A stretch of 64,000 nt of DNA from Pantoea nemavictus (GCF_037479095.1 NZ_JBBGZW010000001.1:2418001-2482000), one strand, 5' to 3'. Positions 46,532 through 57,526 are shown, counted from the stretch's first letter. Made by a program: numbers and translations. The notes: a model not told the origin generated them from the letters alone.

Positions 46532-47146
46532 ATGGATAACGTTGTTCAACCCACTAAAGTTCCTCACTCACTCGTTGAAGATGCGCTGGCGATCGTGCTC
46601 GGCACGCTGATGGTGTCTTTTGGTGTCATCATGCTGAAACAAGCCGGCGCGTTGACCGGCAGCTCGGCGGGTATTGCCTTTTTGATCAGCTATTTGTCGC
46701 CGCTCTCCTTTGGTAGCGCGTTCTTCCTGATCAACCTGCCATTTTACTGGCTGGCGGTACGCCGCATGGGCTGGGAATTCACCCTGAAAACCTTCTGCGC
46801 GGTGGGTTTGGTTTCGCTGTTTACCCATCTGCACCCGCTGTTTGTGCATTTTTCTGCGCTAAATCCGTTTTATGCGACACTGTTCGGTAACGTGGTGATG
46901 GGCGTTGGGTTTATAGTGTTGTTCCGTCACAAAGCCAGCCTCGGCGGCATCAATATTCTGGCGCTCTGGTTGCAGGACCGCATCGGTCTGCGTGCCGGAA
47001 AACTGCAGATGGCGGTCGATACCTGCGTGGTGTTAGCCTCGCTGTTTGTGGTGTCGTTACCCATGCTGTTGGCCTCAATTGCGGGCGCGGTGATCCTTAA
47101 TCTCATCATCGCAATGAATCATCGTCCCGGCCGTTACCTGGTTTAA
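46532..47146 (+). CDS. YitT/YczE-family membrane protein
   Basis: 204 residues with five or six hydrophobic helices; the start region GTLMVSFGVIMLKQAGALTGSSAGIAFLISY and GVGFIVLFRHKASLGGINILAL are typical of the YitT family (DUF161). The function is unknown. It is preceded by the Lrp-type regulator and may be its target. The ATG at 46532 has only a weak ribosome-binding site. Confidence 0.8.
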   Translation: MDNVVQPTKVPHSLVEDALAIVLGTLMVSFGVIMLKQAGALTGSSAGIAFLISYLSPLSFGSAFFLINLPFYWLAVRRMGWEFTLKTFCAVGLVSLFTHLHPLFVHFSALNPFYATLFGNVVMGVGFIVLFRHKASLGGINILALWLQDRIGLRAGKLQMAVDTCVVLASLFVVSLPMLLASIAGAVILNLIIAMNHRPGRYLV

Positions 47147-47194
47147 TGACGCCTCTTTACCTCTTATTTATGACCAATCATGGAGATCTGCACC

Positions 47195-48388
47195 GTGTTT
47201 CAAAACGTTGATGCTTATGCCGGCGATCCGATTCTGTCGCTGATGGAAACTTTCAAACAAGATCCGCGCGATAACAAAGTAAACCTAAGCATTGGTCTCT
47301 ATTACAACGAAGCGGGCATTATTCCTCAGCTGCAGGCCGTTGCCGCAGCGGAAGAGCGTCTGCAGGCGCAGCCGCATCAGGCGTCACTGTATCTGCCGAT
47401 GGAAGGTTTGAACGCTTACCGTAACGCGATTGCACCGCTGCTGTTTGGTAAACAACATCCGATGCTGCAAGCGGGTCGCATTGCATCCATCCAGACGCTG
47501 GGTGGTTCGGGCGCACTGAAAGTCGGTGCCGATTTCCTGAAGCGCTACTTCCCTGCTTCAAACGTGTGGGTGAGCGATCCAACGTGGGAAAACCACATCG
47601 CGATCTTCAACGGTGCGGGTTTCGACGTGGATACCTATCCGTGGTACGACGCTGAGACCAACGGCGTGAAGTTTGATGCGTTCATTGCCAAACTGAAAAC
47701 GTTGCCGAAGCAATCCATCGTGCTGCTGCATCCGTGCTGCCACAACCCAACCGGCGCCGATCTGACTAACGCGCAGTGGGATGAAACCACCGAAGTCCTG
47801 AAAGCGCAGGAGCTGATTCCGTTCCTCGATATCGCCTATCAGGGCTTTGGGGCGGGCATGGAAGAAGATGCTTATGCGATTCGCGCGATTGCGGCAGCCG
47901 GTTTGCCTGCGCTGGTCAGCAACTCATTCTCTAAAATCTTCTCGCTATACGGCGAGCGCGTCGGCGGACTTTCTATCGTGTGCGACAGTGCAGAAGAGTC
48001 GGCGCGTGTCCTCGGCCAGTTGAAAGCTACCGTACGTCGTAACTACTCCAGCCCGCCAAACTTTGGTGCTCAGGTTGTTTCCTGCGTGCTGAATGACGAG
48101 GCGTTGCTGAACAACTGGCTGGCCGAAGTGGAAGCCATGCGTCTGCGTATTATTGAGATGCGCCAGGCGCTGGTGAAGGTGTTGAGCACTAAGCTGCCAG
48201 GGCAAAACTTTGATTACCTGCTGAAGCAGCGCGGTATGTTCAGCTACACCGGTTTGAGCGCACAGCAGGTTGATCGCCTGCGCGATGAGTTCGGCGTGTA
48301 CCTGATCGCCAGCGGCCGTATGTGCGTAGCTGGCCTGAACAGCCGTAACGTTAATCAGGTTGCTGAGGCGTTTGCTGCGGTGATGTAA
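47195..48388 (+). CDS. tyrB: Aromatic amino-acid aminotransferase TyrB
   Basis: 397 residues, exactly the E. coli length, when the GTG at 47195 is used; GGAG lies nine bases before it, and the ATG at 47180 would add five residues. Fold-type I PLP enzyme with the Schiff-base lysine in [17 protein letters not shown] (about residue 247), [12 protein letters not shown] and the terminal [11 protein letters not shown] arginine motif. Transaminates tyrosine, phenylalanine and leucine precursors. No TyrR box was evident in the 48-base upstream gap. Confidence 0.95.
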   Translation: MFQNVDAYAGDPILSLMETFKQDPRDNKVNLSIGLYYNEAGIIPQLQAVAAAEERLQAQPHQASLYLPMEGLNAYRNAIAPLLFGKQHPMLQAGRIASIQTLGGSGALKVGADFLKRYFPASNVWVSDPTWENHIAIFNGAGFDVDTYPWYDAETNGVKFDAFIAKLKTLPKQSIVLLHPCCHNPTGADLTNAQWDETTEVLKAQELIPFLDIAYQGFGAGMEEDAYAIRAIAAAGLPALVSNSFSKIFSLYGERVGGLSIVCDSAEESARVLGQLKATVRRNYSSPPNFGAQVVSCVLNDEALLNNWLAEVEAMRLRIIEMRQALVKVLSTKLPGQNFDYLLKQRGMFSYTGLSAQQVDRLRDEFGVYLIASGRMCVAGLNSRNVNQVAEAFAAVM

Positions 48389-48415
48389 CTCTTTTTGCGC
48401 GCCGCTGTTTAACTG

Positions 48416-48447
48416 AACCACCCAGCTTTAACGCGGGTGGTTTTTTT
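48416..48447 (+). terminator. tyrB terminator
   Basis: AACCACCC (48416-48423), an 11-base loop, GGGTGGTT (48435-48442), with seven T residues from 48441. Confidence 0.9.
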
Positions 48448-48566
48448 ATGCGTATGATTAAGACGGTTCTTGTGGGGAGCGGTGGGATGCGACGTTAGTT
48501 TTGGCGGGCTTTTATCTGGTCGGAAGCCGCCAGAAACCAGGAAGTCTAACAATAAGGAATCGCCCC

Positions 48567-50096
48567 ATGAACCATTTCTCTACCGCACTGAAACCCCTCT
48601 GTTATGCCATGACATTGGCCCTCTCGCTGCCTACCTTTGCGACTGAATTGACGCGTGACAATGGCGCACCGGTCGGTGATAACCAGAATTCGCAAACCGC
48701 GGGTGAGCACGGCGCCGTGTTGCTGCAGGATGTGCAGCTGATTCAAAAGCTGCAGCGTTTTGACCGTGAACGTATTCCGGAGCGCGTAGTGCACGCGCGC
48801 GGCACCGGCGCACACGGTGAGTTCCGCGCCAGCAAAGACATCAGTGATTTGACGATGGCAGACGTGTTCAAGCCAGGCAGCGTGACGCCGGTGTTTGTGC
48901 GCTTCTCGTCGGTGGTGCACAGCAAACATTCGCCGGAGACGCTGCGAGATCCGCGCGGTTTCGCCACCAAATTTTACACCAGCCAGGGCAACTGGGATTT
49001 AGTCGGTAACAACCTGCCGGTGTTCTTCATCCGCGATGCGATCAAATTCCCGGACATGGTGCATGCCTTTAAGCCCGATCCGCGCACCAACCTGGGCAAT
49101 GATGCCCGCACCTTTGATTTCTTCTCACACGTGCCAGAAGCCACGCACGGTCTGACCATGCTGTTCTCCAACATGGGCACACCCGCTAACTATCGCCAGA
49201 TGGATGGCAACAGCGTGCACGCCTACAAATTCGTTAACGCGAAAGGCGAAGTGCACTACGTGAAGTTCCACTGGAAAACGCTGCAGGGCGAGAAAAATCT
49301 CGATCCTGCTGAAGTCGCAGCGATTCAAAGCGGCACCTTTAGTCATATGACCGAAGATTTGGTGGCGGCGATCAACAATAAAGCCTATCCGAAATGGGAT
49401 CTCTACATTCAAACCATCAAAGCCAGCGATATCGATAAGTTCGATTTCAATCCACTGGATGCGACCAAAATCTGGCCGGGCATTGCTGAAGTGAAAGTGG
49501 GGCAGATGGAGCTCAACCGCAACGTCGATAACTTCTTCCAGGAGACCGAGCAGGTAGCGATGGCGCCATCGAATCTGGTGCCGGGCATTGAGGCATCGGA
49601 AGATCGTCTGCTGCAAGGGCGTTTGTTCTCGTACGCTGATACCCAGATGTATCGCATCGGCGCTAATGGGCTAAGTTTGCCGGTCAACGCGCCGCGCGTG
49701 CTGGTCAGCAACGGCAATCAGGATGGCGCCATGAACAGCGGTAAGGCCGACGATCATGGCGTGAACTATCAGCCTAGCCGCATCTATCCACGTGAAGAAC
49801 TGCAAAGTGCGCGTTATAGCCACAGTCCGCTGAGCGGTGTGACGCAGCAGGCCACCCTCGCCAAAACGCAGAACTTCAAGCAGGCTGGCGAGCTGTATCG
49901 TTCCTTTAACGATAAAGAGAAAAGCGATCTGATTACCTCGCTGGGCGGGGCGCTGAAAGGTGTCGATGTGCAAAGCCGCGCCATCATGCTGTCGTATTTC
50001 TATAAAGCCGATAAAGAGTATGGCGAGCGTCTGGCCGCGATGACTAAAGATGATGTGGGCAGCATCAAAGCGATGGCCGCTAAGCTGAACGACTAA
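48567..50096 (+). CDS. Heme catalase with signal peptide (periplasmic, KatB-like)
   Basis: 509 residues, a small-subunit mono-functional catalase. An N-terminal signal peptide (about 1-27, LALSLPTFAT) predicts export. Catalytic His76 in ERVVHARGTGAHGEF, Asn149 in WDLVGNNLPVFFIRD and the proximal heme tyrosine in RLFSYADTQMYRIG are present. It decomposes hydrogen peroxide. Start chosen at MNHFSTALKP behind AAGGA; an upstream ATG at 48501 would add a non-signal extension. Not present at this place in E. coli K-12. Confidence 0.88.
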   Translation: MNHFSTALKPLCYAMTLALSLPTFATELTRDNGAPVGDNQNSQTAGEHGAVLLQDVQLIQKLQRFDRERIPERVVHARGTGAHGEFRASKDISDLTMADVFKPGSVTPVFVRFSSVVHSKHSPETLRDPRGFATKFYTSQGNWDLVGNNLPVFFIRDAIKFPDMVHAFKPDPRTNLGNDARTFDFFSHVPEATHGLTMLFSNMGTPANYRQMDGNSVHAYKFVNAKGEVHYVKFHWKTLQGEKNLDPAEVAAIQSGTFSHMTEDLVAAINNKAYPKWDLYIQTIKASDIDKFDFNPLDATKIWPGIAEVKVGQMELNRNVDNFFQETEQVAMAPSNLVPGIEASEDRLLQGRLFSYADTQMYRIGANGLSLPVNAPRVLVSNGNQDGAMNSGKADDHGVNYQPSRIYPREELQSARYSHSPLSGVTQQATLAKTQNFKQAGELYRSFNDKEKSDLITSLGGALKGVDVQSRAIMLSYFYKADKEYGERLAAMTKDDVGSIKAMAAKLND

Positions 50097-50103
50097 CCTT
50101 CAG

Positions 50104-50132
50104 GCGGCAGACTTCACGCTCTGCCGCTTTTT
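50104..50132 (+). terminator. Catalase gene terminator
   Basis: GCGGCAGA (50104-50111), an eight-base loop, TCTGCCGC (50120-50127), then five T residues. It starts seven bases after the catalase stop. Confidence 0.9.
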
Positions 50133-50204
50133 CCTTGTCATAGGGTTTACCTTTCGCTGACATGCTGCACACTTAAACGGTGTGTTTCATTTTAGGATTC
50201 TGGC

Positions 50205-50621
50205 ATGTGGCATCAACAAACTCTGACGCTGAGCGCCAAAGCGCGCGGTTTTCATCTCATCACCGACGAGATTGTCGGCCAGCTTAACGGCTTAACCGAT
50301 GTGCGCATTGGTCAGCTGCATCTCTTGCTACAGCACACTTCGGCGTCACTGACGCTGAATGAAAATTGTGATCCCACGGTGCGCAGCGATATGGAGCAGC
50401 ACTTCTTACGTCATGTTCCGGAAAATGCACCTTATCAGCACGATTACGAAGGGGCCGATGACATGCCCGCTCACATCAAATCATCGTTACTGGGTGTTTC
50501 ACTCCTGATTCCGGTAAGTCGCGGGCGCTTGTTACTGGGCACGTGGCAGGGAATCTGGCTGGGTGAGCATCGCGTACATGGCGGCGCGCGGCGCATTGTT
50601 GCGACCTTACAAGGGGAATAA
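50205..50621 (+). CDS. yjbQ: YjbQ family protein (UPF0047)
   Basis: 138 residues, the E. coli length. The UPF0047 signature is visible: [34 protein letters not shown] and [11 protein letters not shown] weak thiamine-phosphate synthase activity has been reported for E. coli YjbQ; the true role is open. Three bases separate it from yjbR. Confidence 0.93.
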   Translation: MWHQQTLTLSAKARGFHLITDEIVGQLNGLTDVRIGQLHLLLQHTSASLTLNENCDPTVRSDMEQHFLRHVPENAPYQHDYEGADDMPAHIKSSLLGVSLLIPVSRGRLLLGTWQGIWLGEHRVHGGARRIVATLQGE

Positions 50622-50624
50622 AAC

Positions 50625-50975
50625 ATGAACACTTCGGATTTACTGACTTACTGCATGGGCAAGCCAGGCGCAGAGCAGAGCTACAAAGACGTGTGGCAAG
50701 CGACGCAAATTAAAAGCGAAGGCGTGCTGTTTGCCATGCTATATGAGGTGAAAGGGCGGCCAGCATTATCGCTGAAAGCGTCACCCGCACTGGCGGATTT
50801 ACTGCGAGAGGAACATAGCGATGTGTTTCCCAGTGAGCATTTAAATAAGTCGCACTGGAGCACGCTGTGGCTGGATGGTTCACTGAAGGATTCGCAGATT
50901 TACTATCTGGTGGATGCCTCCTGGCAACAGGCTGACGCCACGCGCGCGGCGGGCGTCAACCATGATGAGAACTGA
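50625..50975 (+). CDS. yjbR: MmcQ/YjbR family DNA-binding protein
   Basis: 116 residues (E. coli 118). CyaY-like alpha/beta fold with the conserved YCMGKPGAEQSY start and KSHWSTLWLDGSL. Family members bind DNA or act as small adaptors; the function is not settled. It is co-transcribed with yjbQ and convergent with the dehydrogenase gene after six bases. Confidence 0.92.
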   Translation: MNTSDLLTYCMGKPGAEQSYKDVWQATQIKSEGVLFAMLYEVKGRPALSLKASPALADLLREEHSDVFPSEHLNKSHWSTLWLDGSLKDSQIYYLVDASWQQADATRAAGVNHDEN

Positions 50976-50981
50976 GGCCGG

Positions 50982-52046
50982 TTAAGCCGCAGACTCTTCG
51001 CGCAGGGTGTTGATATCAATCACGAAACGATATTTTACGTCGCTTTTCAGCATACGTTCGTAGGCTTCGTTGATTTGGTTCATCGCGATCAGCTCGATAT
51101 CCGAGGTGATGCCGTGCTTGCCACAGAAATCCAGCATCTCCTGGGTTTCTGCAATGCCGCCAATCAGTGAACCGGCGACGCTACGACGTTTAAAGATCAG
51201 GTTAAATACCTGCGGTGCCGGGTGATCGTGCTCCGGTGCGCCAACCAGCGTCATGTTGCCGTCGCGCTTCAGCAGGGTGATGAACGGGTTGAGATCGTGC
51301 TGCGCCGCAACGGTATTCAGTATGAAGTCAAAGCTATTGGTATGCTGTGCCATCTGATCGGCATCTTTCGAGATCACCACTTCATCTGCGCCGAGGCGCT
51401 TACCGTCTTCAATTTTGGACGGTGACGTGGTGAACAGCACCACATGCGCACCCATAGCATGGGTCAGCTTCACGCCCATGTGGCCCAGACCGCCGAGGCC
51501 GACGATACCCACTTTTTTACCCGGACCCACGTTCCAGTGGCGCAGCGGTGAGTAAGTGGTGATACCGGCACACAGCAGAGGTGCAACACCTGCCAGATCG
51601 AGATTTTCCGGCACGCGCAGTACGAAGCTTTCATCTACCACCATGTTGGTGGCGTAGCCGCCGTAGGTGATGGCGCCGGTTTCGCGGTCTTCACCGTTAT
51701 AGGTGCCGACAAAACCATTTTCGCAATACTGCTCCAGTCCTTCCTGGCAGCTAGGACAGCTGCGGCAGGAATCAACCATACAACCAACGCCGACCAGGTC
51801 ACCCACTTTATAGTTGTGTGTGTGAGCGCCAACGGCAGTCACGCGGCCCACGATTTCATGGCCAGGTACCACTGGGAAAATGGTGTTGCGCCATTCATTG
51901 CGCGCGGTATGCAAGTCTGAGTGGCAAACGCCACAGTACAACACTTCAATCTGCACATCATGAGCGCGCAGTTCGCGTGGCTTAAAGTCGAACGGGGCGA
52001 GTTTTGCTTTCGCGTCCTGTGCGGCATAGGCATGCGTAATATTCAT
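50982..52046 (-). CDS. Zinc-dependent NADP alcohol dehydrogenase/aldehyde reductase (YahK-like, CAD family)
   Basis: 354 residues. Catalytic zinc ligand region CGVCHSDLH and GHEIVGRV, structural zinc cysteines CRSCPSCQEGLEQYC, cofactor motif GLGGLGHMGVKLTHAMGAHVV. It is closest in memory to E. coli YahK, a broad aldehyde reductase, but yahK is elsewhere in E. coli, so this is an insertion in the yjbR-uvrA interval. The preferred substrate is unknown; NADPH-dependent detoxification of aldehydes is likely. Confidence 0.88.
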   Translation of the reverse strand: MNITHAYAAQDAKAKLAPFDFKPRELRAHDVQIEVLYCGVCHSDLHTARNEWRNTIFPVVPGHEIVGRVTAVGAHTHNYKVGDLVGVGCMVDSCRSCPSCQEGLEQYCENGFVGTYNGEDRETGAITYGGYATNMVVDESFVLRVPENLDLAGVAPLLCAGITTYSPLRHWNVGPGKKVGIVGLGGLGHMGVKLTHAMGAHVVLFTTSPSKIEDGKRLGADEVVISKDADQMAQHTNSFDFILNTVAAQHDLNPFITLLKRDGNMTLVGAPEHDHPAPQVFNLIFKRRSVAGSLIGGIAETQEMLDFCGKHGITSDIELIAMNQINEAYERMLKSDVKYRFVIDINTLREESAA

Positions 52047-52229
52047 GGTGTCTCCAGTCGGATGTGTCGTGAGTTTTATGCGGGATCCCGTTCAGCGGAC
52101 TGAAGGGATAAAGGGCGTATGGACGCCAAAAGGAACGCTGTAAGGATAGTCAGCAGGATGAAATGCGTATATGCCTGAAGTTGTCTGATTCTTGCCTGTT
52201 CCTGCATTTCGCTGTGGGAATTGGCAGCA

Positions 52230-52255
52230 AAAATAAGGCCCGCATTAGCGGGCCT
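52230..52255 (-). terminator. uvrA terminator
   Basis: AGGCCCGC (52236-52243), loop ATTA, GCGGGCCT (52248-52255). On the minus strand the stem is followed by TATTTTT. It ends uvrA. Confidence 0.85.
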
Positions 52256-52264
52256 GAGAGAAAA

Positions 52265-55093
52265 TCACTTTTTCAACATTGGCTTAAGGAAACGTGCCGT
52301 GTGTGATTTTTCACACTCTGCCACCGTTTCTGGCGTGCCGGAAATCAGGATTTCCCCGCCGCCGCTGCCACCTTCCGGACCAAGATCGACAATCCAGTCA
52401 GCGGTTTTGACCACGTCGAGATTGTGCTCAATCACCACGATGGTGTTGCCCTGATCGCGCAGCTGATGCAGCACTTCCAGCAGTTGCTGAATATCCGCAA
52501 AGTGCAGACCGGTGGTCGGCTCATCAAGGATATACAACGTCTGGCCTGTACCGCGTTTTGACAGCTCACGCGCCAGCTTAACGCGCTGGGCTTCACCGCC
52601 TGACAGCGTCGTCGCCGACTGGCCGAGGCGGATATACGACAGGCCAACATCGATCAGCGTTTGCAGCTTACGCGCCAGCGCTGGAACGGCATCAAAGAAC
52701 TCACGCGCCTCTTCGATAGTCATATCCAGCACTTCGTGGATGCTCTTGCCTTTGTATTTAATCTCCAGCGTTTCGCGGTTATAGCGTTTGCCTTTGCACT
52801 GGTCGCACGGCACGTAGATGTCAGGCAGGAAGTGCATCTCTACCTTGATCACGCCATCGCCCTGACAGGCTTCACAGCGTCCGCCGCGTACGTTAAAGCT
52901 GAAGCGGCCAGGATTGTATCCACGTGAACGCGCTTCCGGCACACCGGCGAACAGCTCGCGCACCGGCGTGAAAATGCCGGTATAGGTCGCGGGGTTAGAG
53001 CGCGGGGTACGGCCAATCGGGCTCTGATCGATATCGATCACTTTATCGAAGTGTTCGAGACCGGCGATCTCACGATAAGGCGCGGCTTCGATGGTGGTAG
53101 CCCCGTTGAGCTGGCGCTGCGCAATCGGGAACAGCGTATCGTTAATCAGCGTCGATTTACCCGAGCCGGACACGCCGGTAATACAGGTAAATAAGCCGAC
53201 CGGAATCGTCAGCGTGACGTCTTTGAGGTTGTTACCGCGCGCACCCGTCAGTTTCAGTACTTTGGCGGGATCGCCTTTGACGCGCTCTTTTGGAATCGCG
53301 ATCTCACGCTTGCCGCTAAGGAACTGGCCGGTGAGTGAATTTTCATTCGCCATGATCGCGTGCACATCGCCTTCCGCCACCACCTGACCACCATGCACGC
53401 CAGCGCCTGGCCCGATATCGATCACATGGTCAGCCGCGCGAATCGCATCTTCATCGTGCTCTACCACAATCACCGTATTACCGAGATCGCGCAGGTGAAT
53501 CAGCGTACCTAACAGGCGTTCGTTATCGCGCTGATGCAGACCGATGGAGGGTTCATCCAGTACATACATAACGCCCACCAAGCCAGCACCAATCTGGCTG
53601 GCCAGACGAATACGCTGCGCTTCACCGCCGGAGAGCGTTTCTGCCGAGCGTGACATCGACAGGTAGTTCAAGCCGACGTTGACCAGGAAGCTCAGGCGAT
53701 CGCCGATCTCTTTCAGGACTTTCTCGGCGATCTGCGCGCGTTGGCCGCTCAGCTTCATATTGGCGAAGAACTCCATCGCATGCCCGATGCTCATCTCAGA
53801 GATGGTCGGCAGGTTGGTGTTTTCGACAAAGACATGACGCGCTTCACGACGCAAACGGGTGCCTTCACAGCTGGCACAAGCGCGGTTGCTGATAAATTTC
53901 GCCAGCTCTTCGCGTACCGCGTTGGATTCCGTCTCTTTATAACGGCGCTCCATGTTGTGCAGCACGCCTTCAAACGGATGGCGGCGCACCGAAGTATCAC
54001 CCCGATCGTTGATGTATTTGAATTCGATATTCTCTTTGCCGGAACCGTACAGAATCACATTGCGCGCATTGTCGCTCAGGCTATTAAACGGAGCTTCGAC
54101 ATCGAATTGCAGATGCTCTGCCAGCGAGCGCAGCATCTGGAAATAGTAGAAATTACGGCGATCCCAGCCGCGGATGGCGCCACCGGCCAGCGACAGCTCG
54201 GGATTCTGCACCACGCGATCGGGGTCGAAATATTGCTGCACGCCCAAGCCATCGCAGGTCGGGCAAGCGCCGGCTGGGTTGTTGAACGAGAACAGGCGCG
54301 GTTCGAGCTCGCGCATGCTATAGCCACAAATTGGGCAGGCAAAGTTCGCCGAGAACAGCATCTCTTCGGCGCTGGTATCGTCCATATCGGCGACGATCGC
54401 CGTACCACCGCTGAGTTCCAGCGTGGTTTCAAAAGATTCCGCCAGACGCGTTGCTAGGTCCTCGCGCACGCGGAAGCGGTCAATCACCACTTCGATGGTG
54501 TGTTTCTTCTGTAATTCCAGCTTCGGCGGATCCGACAGGTCGCACACTTCGCCGTCGATACGCGCACGGATATAACCCTGTGCGGCGAGATTTTCCAGCG
54601 TTTTGGTGTGTTCGCCTTTACGATCTTTCACCACTGGCGCCAGCAGCATCAGGCGACGGCCCTCTTCCTGCGACAATACCTGATCGACCATCTGGCTAAC
54701 GGTTTGCGCGGCCAGCGGAACGTCATGATCCGGACAGCGCGGCTCGCCGACGCGTGCAAACAGCAGGCGCAAGTAGTCGTGAATTTCGGTTATGGTGCCG
54801 ACGGTGGAACGCGGGTTATGCGAAGTCGATTTCTGCTCAATGGAGATGGCGGGCGAAAGACCTTCAATGTGGTCAACGTCCGGTTTCTCCATTAATGAAA
54901 GAAACTGGCGCGCATAGGCCGAAAGCGATTCGACATAGCGACGCTGGCCTTCAGCATACAGCGTATCAAACGCCAGCGAAGACTTACCGGAACCTGACAG
55001 ACCGGTGACCACAATGAGCTTATCGCGAGGGATGATCAGGTTGATGTTCTTCAAATTATGGGTGCGAGCACCGCGGACTTCGATCTTATCCAT
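52265..55093 (-). CDS. uvrA: Excinuclease ABC subunit UvrA
   Basis: 942 residues (E. coli 940). Two ABC ATPase modules with Walker [20 protein letters not shown] near residue 31 and [16 protein letters not shown] near 640, two LSGGEAQR signatures, and zinc modules with CPICGYS...CPTC and CEACQGD...CDQC. It dimerises and recognises bulky DNA damage for nucleotide-excision repair. Divergent from ssb with a shared SOS box. Confidence 0.97.
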   Translation of the reverse strand: MDKIEVRGARTHNLKNINLIIPRDKLIVVTGLSGSGKSSLAFDTLYAEGQRRYVESLSAYARQFLSLMEKPDVDHIEGLSPAISIEQKSTSHNPRSTVGTITEIHDYLRLLFARVGEPRCPDHDVPLAAQTVSQMVDQVLSQEEGRRLMLLAPVVKDRKGEHTKTLENLAAQGYIRARIDGEVCDLSDPPKLELQKKHTIEVVIDRFRVREDLATRLAESFETTLELSGGTAIVADMDDTSAEEMLFSANFACPICGYSMRELEPRLFSFNNPAGACPTCDGLGVQQYFDPDRVVQNPELSLAGGAIRGWDRRNFYYFQMLRSLAEHLQFDVEAPFNSLSDNARNVILYGSGKENIEFKYINDRGDTSVRRHPFEGVLHNMERRYKETESNAVREELAKFISNRACASCEGTRLRREARHVFVENTNLPTISEMSIGHAMEFFANMKLSGQRAQIAEKVLKEIGDRLSFLVNVGLNYLSMSRSAETLSGGEAQRIRLASQIGAGLVGVMYVLDEPSIGLHQRDNERLLGTLIHLRDLGNTVIVVEHDEDAIRAADHVIDIGPGAGVHGGQVVAEGDVHAIMANENSLTGQFLSGKREIAIPKERVKGDPAKVLKLTGARGNNLKDVTLTIPVGLFTCITGVSGSGKSTLINDTLFPIAQRQLNGATTIEAAPYREIAGLEHFDKVIDIDQSPIGRTPRSNPATYTGIFTPVRELFAGVPEARSRGYNPGRFSFNVRGGRCEACQGDGVIKVEMHFLPDIYVPCDQCKGKRYNRETLEIKYKGKSIHEVLDMTIEEAREFFDAVPALARKLQTLIDVGLSYIRLGQSATTLSGGEAQRVKLARELSKRGTGQTLYILDEPTTGLHFADIQQLLEVLHQLRDQGNTIVVIEHNLDVVKTADWIVDLGPEGGSGGGEILISGTPETVAECEKSHTARFLKPMLKK

Positions 55094-55176
55094 TCACCTT
55101 TCCCGGATTGAACAACACTCGCCATGCCTTGCCAGCACGACCAGCAGAAACGCTCCATTATGGCACAAAAAATAAC

Positions 55177-55192
55177 CTGAATAAATATCCAG
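55177..55192. promoter_or_regulatory. SOS box between uvrA and ssb
   Basis: CTGAATAAATATCCAG fits CTG-N10-CAG. It lies 84 bases before uvrA and 126 before ssb. In E. coli a shared box gives LexA control of uvrA and one ssb promoter. Confidence 0.88.
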
Positions 55193-55317
55193 TGTTTTTT
55201 GCTATTCTACTTGCTGGAAAAAAATTGGAATCCCGCTCTAAAGTGGGCACACGCCAATGTGACGTGATACAATTTTTCGCTTAGACTTTTAGCATCAACT
55301 CATCGGGAGACAGCAAC

Positions 55318-55872
55318 ATGGCCAGTCGTGGCGTAAACAAAGTGATTCTAGTCGGGAATCTGGGTCAGGATCCGGAAGTGCGCTACATGCCAAATGGTGG
55401 CGCGGTAGCCAACATTACGCTGGCCACGTCAGAAAGCTGGCGCGATAAAGCCACCGGTGAAAACAAAGAGATCACGGAATGGCATCGTGTTGTGCTGTTC
55501 GGCAAACTGGCGGAAGTGGCGGGTGAATACCTGCGTAAAGGTTCCCAGGTTTACATCGAAGGCCAGCTGCGCACCCGTAAATGGACCGACCAGAGCGGCC
55601 AGGAAAAATACACCACTGAAGTGGTTGTGAACGTTGGCGGCACCATGCAGATGCTGGGTGGACGTCAGCAGGGCGCGAACGCAGGTGGCGCACCGGCGGG
55701 CGGTCAGGGCGGCGGCAATAACAACGGTTGGGGCCAGCCACAGCAGCCACAACAGCAGCCGCAAGGCGGTGGCAACCAGTTCAGCGGCGGCGCGCAGCAG
55801 CGTCCACAGCAGCAGAGCGCACCGGCGAACAACGAACCGCCAATGGATTTTGACGACGATATTCCGTTCTGA
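55318..55872 (+). CDS. ssb: Single-stranded DNA-binding protein SSB
   Basis: 184 residues (E. coli 178). OB-fold (1-110: [23 protein letters not shown]), a Gly/Gln-rich disordered linker (about 113-173) and the acidic C-terminal tip MDFDDDIPF that recruits replication and repair proteins. A GGGAGA site precedes the ATG. Confidence 0.97.
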   Translation: MASRGVNKVILVGNLGQDPEVRYMPNGGAVANITLATSESWRDKATGENKEITEWHRVVLFGKLAEVAGEYLRKGSQVYIEGQLRTRKWTDQSGQEKYTTEVVVNVGGTMQMLGGRQQGANAGGAPAGGQGGGNNNGWGQPQQPQQQPQGGGNQFSGGAQQRPQQQSAPANNEPPMDFDDDIPF

Positions 55873-55915
55873 TTATTCGCCTGAACACTCGGGCGCATTG
55901 TCAATGAATCCAGAG

Positions 55916-55946
55916 CTGCCATTCCGTGAGGAGTGGCAGTTTTTTT
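55916..55946 (+). terminator. ssb terminator
   Basis: CTGCCAT (55916-55922) pairs with GTGGCAG (55933-55939), then seven T residues (55940-55946). Confidence 0.8.
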
Positions 55947-55973
55947 TCGACTGGAGCTGAACCTATTCCTGCA

Positions 55974-56501
55974 TTAATGCGGTCGCCATTCCCGCAGCAA
56001 TGCTTCCGTTTCGCGAACCAACACCGGATTGCCCGGCATAATCAAATCTGCCCATACTTCGTTATGCTGATTGATCTGCTGCTGTGCCGAAGCATAAGTA
56101 CGGTCTGCGGTGGTATGCGCATCGGCGGCGACCGTGATGTGATAGCCGAGGCTGGCGCCGACTTTAATCGTGGTATCGACACAGTAATCGGTCGCGCAGC
56201 CACAAATCACAAAGCTTTTAATCTCGAGATGATCGAGGTGGGCGGCGAGATCGGTTTGCCAGAAGCTGTCGCAGGCGGTTTTGTTGACGAAGATGGCGTT
56301 GGCTGGCTGGTGTAATTCGGGCACGATTGCCCAGCCTGCGGAGTTAGCCTCTAAACCGGGACCAACGTGCTGGATGAAGATCACCTGATCGGCTGCGGCG
56401 GTTAACTGATTGATTCGCTCACAACGTCCGGCGCCATCAAAACGCGGCGTTGCTAGCACGCCATTTTGCATATCCACTACCACAACCACGCGATTGGCCA
56501 T
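55974..56501 (-). CDS. Cysteine hydrolase of the isochorismatase fold
   Basis: 175 residues. The catalytic triad is visible: Asp10 in VVDMQ, Lys74 in FVNKTACDSF and Cys107 in CATDYCVDTT. Members hydrolyse isochorismate, nicotinamide, or small amides such as biuret; the substrate cannot be deduced. It is divergent from an AraC-type regulator, which may control it. Inserted after ssb relative to E. coli. Confidence 0.85.
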   Translation of the reverse strand: MANRVVVVVDMQNGVLATPRFDGAGRCERINQLTAAADQVIFIQHVGPGLEANSAGWAIVPELHQPANAIFVNKTACDSFWQTDLAAHLDHLEIKSFVICGCATDYCVDTTIKVGASLGYHITVAADAHTTADRTYASAQQQINQHNEVWADLIMPGNPVLVRETEALLREWRPH

Positions 56502-56623
56502 ATTTATCTCCTTTTTAAGTCGTTTTAGTGTCCGGTGAATACGCGATGAGGTAAAGCAAATCCGCTTTGCATTTATCGCTACTGCCGCGCATGCTTACAG
56601 AGGTTTTAATCCGGAGGTGTGTG

Positions 56624-57454
56624 GTGAAGGTGGTTCCTGAAGTCTTTCCTTGCGAGCAAGATCGTGCGCAGTTTCAGCATTTCGCTGAGCTGCCGGGCAT
56701 TGAGCTTTACCAGGCGCACATCTCCCGCTACGCCTTTGAACCGCATACGCATGAAGCCTTTGGTATCGGGACGATTGAATCCGGTGCTCAGCGTTTTCGC
56801 TATCGTGGTGCCAACTACACCGCGCCTCAGCATTCGCTGGTGATGATGAATCCTGACGAACTGCATACCGGCGAATCGGCCTGCGACGAAGGCTGGCGCT
56901 ATCGCATGATCTATATTGATCCGCACGAAATGGATCGTCTGACGGGCGATCGTCATTGGTGGTTCAATGATGCACTGCGCACCGATGCGCGTCTGGCGCA
57001 GCCGTTTTCTCAACTGCTGGCGCAGATGTGGCAGGCGCAAACTGCGCTGGAGCGCGAAAGCATTCTGCTTGAACTGCTGGAGTTAATGCGGCCGCTGGCA
57101 CGGCAGGGACAGCAACGACCGATCGAAGGCGCACACCGCTTCGATGCGGTAAGAGACTATTTACGGGAAAACCTCGCCGAACCGGTGCGCCTCGAAGAGC
57201 TTGCTGCGCTGGCGTCACTGTCGCCATGGCATTTCCTGCGCAGCTTCAAACAACACTTCCACGTTACCCCGCATCAAATGCTGATGGCGTTTCGCTTGTT
57301 TGCCGCCAAACAACTGCTGGCGCGTGGTGCGAGTGCCGCCACGGTTGCAGCTTCGGTCGGCCTGACCGATCAGGCGCATCTCACGCGCGCCTTCGCGCAT
57401 CGCTACGGCATCACACCCGGCCGCTATCAAAAACAAGTCTTCCCACTGCGCTAA
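56624..57454 (+). CDS. AraC-family transcriptional regulator
   Basis: 276 residues from the GTG at 56624, chosen because GGAGG lies six bases upstream; another GTG (56621) and ATGs at 56567 and 56591 are in frame, so the start is uncertain. N-terminal cupin-like sensor domain (HTHEAFGIGTIESGAQRFRYRG) and C-terminal double helix-turn-helix (about 180-270, LEELAALASLSPWHFLRSFKQHFHVTPHQ). It may regulate the divergent hydrolase or the downstream exporter gene. Confidence 0.8.
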   Translation: MKVVPEVFPCEQDRAQFQHFAELPGIELYQAHISRYAFEPHTHEAFGIGTIESGAQRFRYRGANYTAPQHSLVMMNPDELHTGESACDEGWRYRMIYIDPHEMDRLTGDRHWWFNDALRTDARLAQPFSQLLAQMWQAQTALERESILLELLELMRPLARQGQQRPIEGAHRFDAVRDYLRENLAEPVRLEELAALASLSPWHFLRSFKQHFHVTPHQMLMAFRLFAAKQLLARGASAATVAASVGLTDQAHLTRAFAHRYGITPGRYQKQVFPLR

Positions 57455-57526
57455 CCGCAATCTGCTACAAGCCTTTAACGCCAGGCTGCGTCACACTGCA
57501 GCGGAATGCCTATAAAGGAAGAGTTT

